Assembly (NCBI RefSeq): GCF_028993635.1
Contig: NZ_CP118631.1
Coordinates: forward strand, 5,642,001 to 5,706,000
DNA length: 64,000 nt
Origin: Mucilaginibacter sp. SJ
Lineage (GTDB): Bacteria > Bacteroidota > Bacteroidia > Sphingobacteriales > Sphingobacteriaceae
Direction of reading: 5' to 3'
Positions 63,619 through 64,000 of the stretch are shown one piece after another. The number at the start of each line of letters is the position of its first letter. Positions within the stretch are counted from its first letter, which is position 1. The notes below the pieces were generated by a model, which made no database searches, was not told the DNA's origin, and worked only from the letters and a program-made list of their open reading frames with translations. The position numbers were made by a program, and so were the translations under genes.

Positions 63619-64000
63619 TCAATTTGCATACTCCTGGCGATAACTGGCAGGTGATATTCGCGTTAATGATTTAAAGAAGCGAACAAAGTTAGATGGTGCA
63701 GAAAAGTTATGTTCATAACTAATTTCTGAAATGGTTTTGCCTGTGGTTAATAAATCACTTTTACATGATTTCAGCAGCTCATCATGGATTATTGATAAGG
63801 CATTTTTTCCAAAGGTCTCCTGGCATAAATGATTAAGCCGGTTCCGATTAACATCGAGTAAATCAGCATACTCCTTAACAGTCTGCTTCATGCGGATATG
63901 CTGCCTCAGCAGATTCCTGAATTTTAAAATTTCATTGTTCCGGTATAGATTGCCTTTCAGTTGATAATGATCGGTGTAATTTCTGTTAACCCTGATAAGT
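63619..64000 (-). CDS. AraC-family regulator, C-terminal part
   Basis: The frame is open from the stop at 63619 through the right edge of the window, so only the last 127 residues are present. The methionine at 63891 is internal. The AraC-type DNA-binding domain is clear: an EILKFRNLLRQHI helix, TVKEYADLLDVNRNRLNHLCQETFG (first helix-turn-helix) and ISEISYEHNFSAPSNFVRFFKSLTRISPASYR (second). The sensing domain lies outside the window. It may regulate the metallo-beta-lactamase-fold gene downstream. Confidence 0.88.
   Translation of the reverse strand, partial: LIRVNRNYTDHYQLKGNLYRNNEILKFRNLLRQHIRMKQTVKEYADLLDVNRNRLNHLCQETFGKNALSIIHDELLKSCKSDLLTTGKTISEISYEHNFSAPSNFVRFFKSLTRISPASYRQEYAN

Noticed and set aside
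1..64000. CRISPR arrays, tRNA or rRNA genes, insertion sequences and prophage genes
   Set aside because: I looked for spaced direct repeats, cloverleaf-like genes, transposase motifs and inverted-repeat ends and saw none that I could support by eye; short RNA genes could still be missed without a covariance search.

Overview
The window comes from a Bacteroidota chromosome and most resembles the family Sphingobacteriaceae (Mucilaginibacter/Pedobacter-like; inferred from gene content, not proven). The evidence is two SusC/SusD pairs, an ECF sigma/FecR pair, a hybrid two-component regulator, many glycoside hydrolases, a fused CcoN-CcoO oxidase subunit and -7 boxes of the TAnnTTTG type. I saw no rRNA, tRNA, CRISPR array, transposase or phage gene.

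Layout. 1-6301: the end of a GH115 alpha-glucuronidase and a SusC/SusD pair. 6505-10845: an HGSNAT-type acyltransferase, an ankyrin protein, a small membrane protein, Hsp20 and two small unknowns. 10953-30056: a block for low-oxygen life with OmpW, a zinc alcohol dehydrogenase, QueD, a tandem UspA protein, the cbb3 oxidase genes (ccoI, ccoS, ccoNO, ccoQ, ccoP, ccoG, ccoH and a SafE-like membrane protein), an unknown cysteine-rich protein, hemN, ldhA and a two-component system. 30406-37234: an ECF sigma/FecR/SusC/SusD glycan uptake locus. 37736-44046: an L-fucose operon (GH29, GH97, FucP, dehydrogenase, mutarotase). 44530-49842: an AraC regulator and a hybrid two-component system. 50189-62610: a run of glycosidases (GH5, GH2, GH3, GH2, GH42, GH29). 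62715-64000: a metallo-beta-lactamase-fold protein and a partial AraC regulator.

Main discovery. The kinase at 28845-30032 has a PAS domain that keeps all four heme-pocket residues of rhizobial FixL at identical spacing. Its partner fuses a receiver to a Crp/Fnr DNA-binding protein, in effect FixJ and FixK in one chain. Eight promoters in 10.9-30.1 kb carry the same 65-bp module: a dyad of the TGAYnnnnRTCA type, 10 bp, a second dyad, 23 bp, then a TAnnTTTG-like -7 box. They precede ompW, adh, queD, a small ORF plus uspA, ccoI, ccoN, the kinase itself and ldhA-hemN. Together these look like a local, self-regulated oxygen-response regulon (basis: motifs and spacing seen directly; function inferred).

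A second regulatory signal is a 30-bp element (24 of 30 positions identical) with 21-bp direct repeats. It sits at almost the same distance before the fucose operon and before the hybrid two-component gene, linking the two sides of the AraC gene that lies between them.
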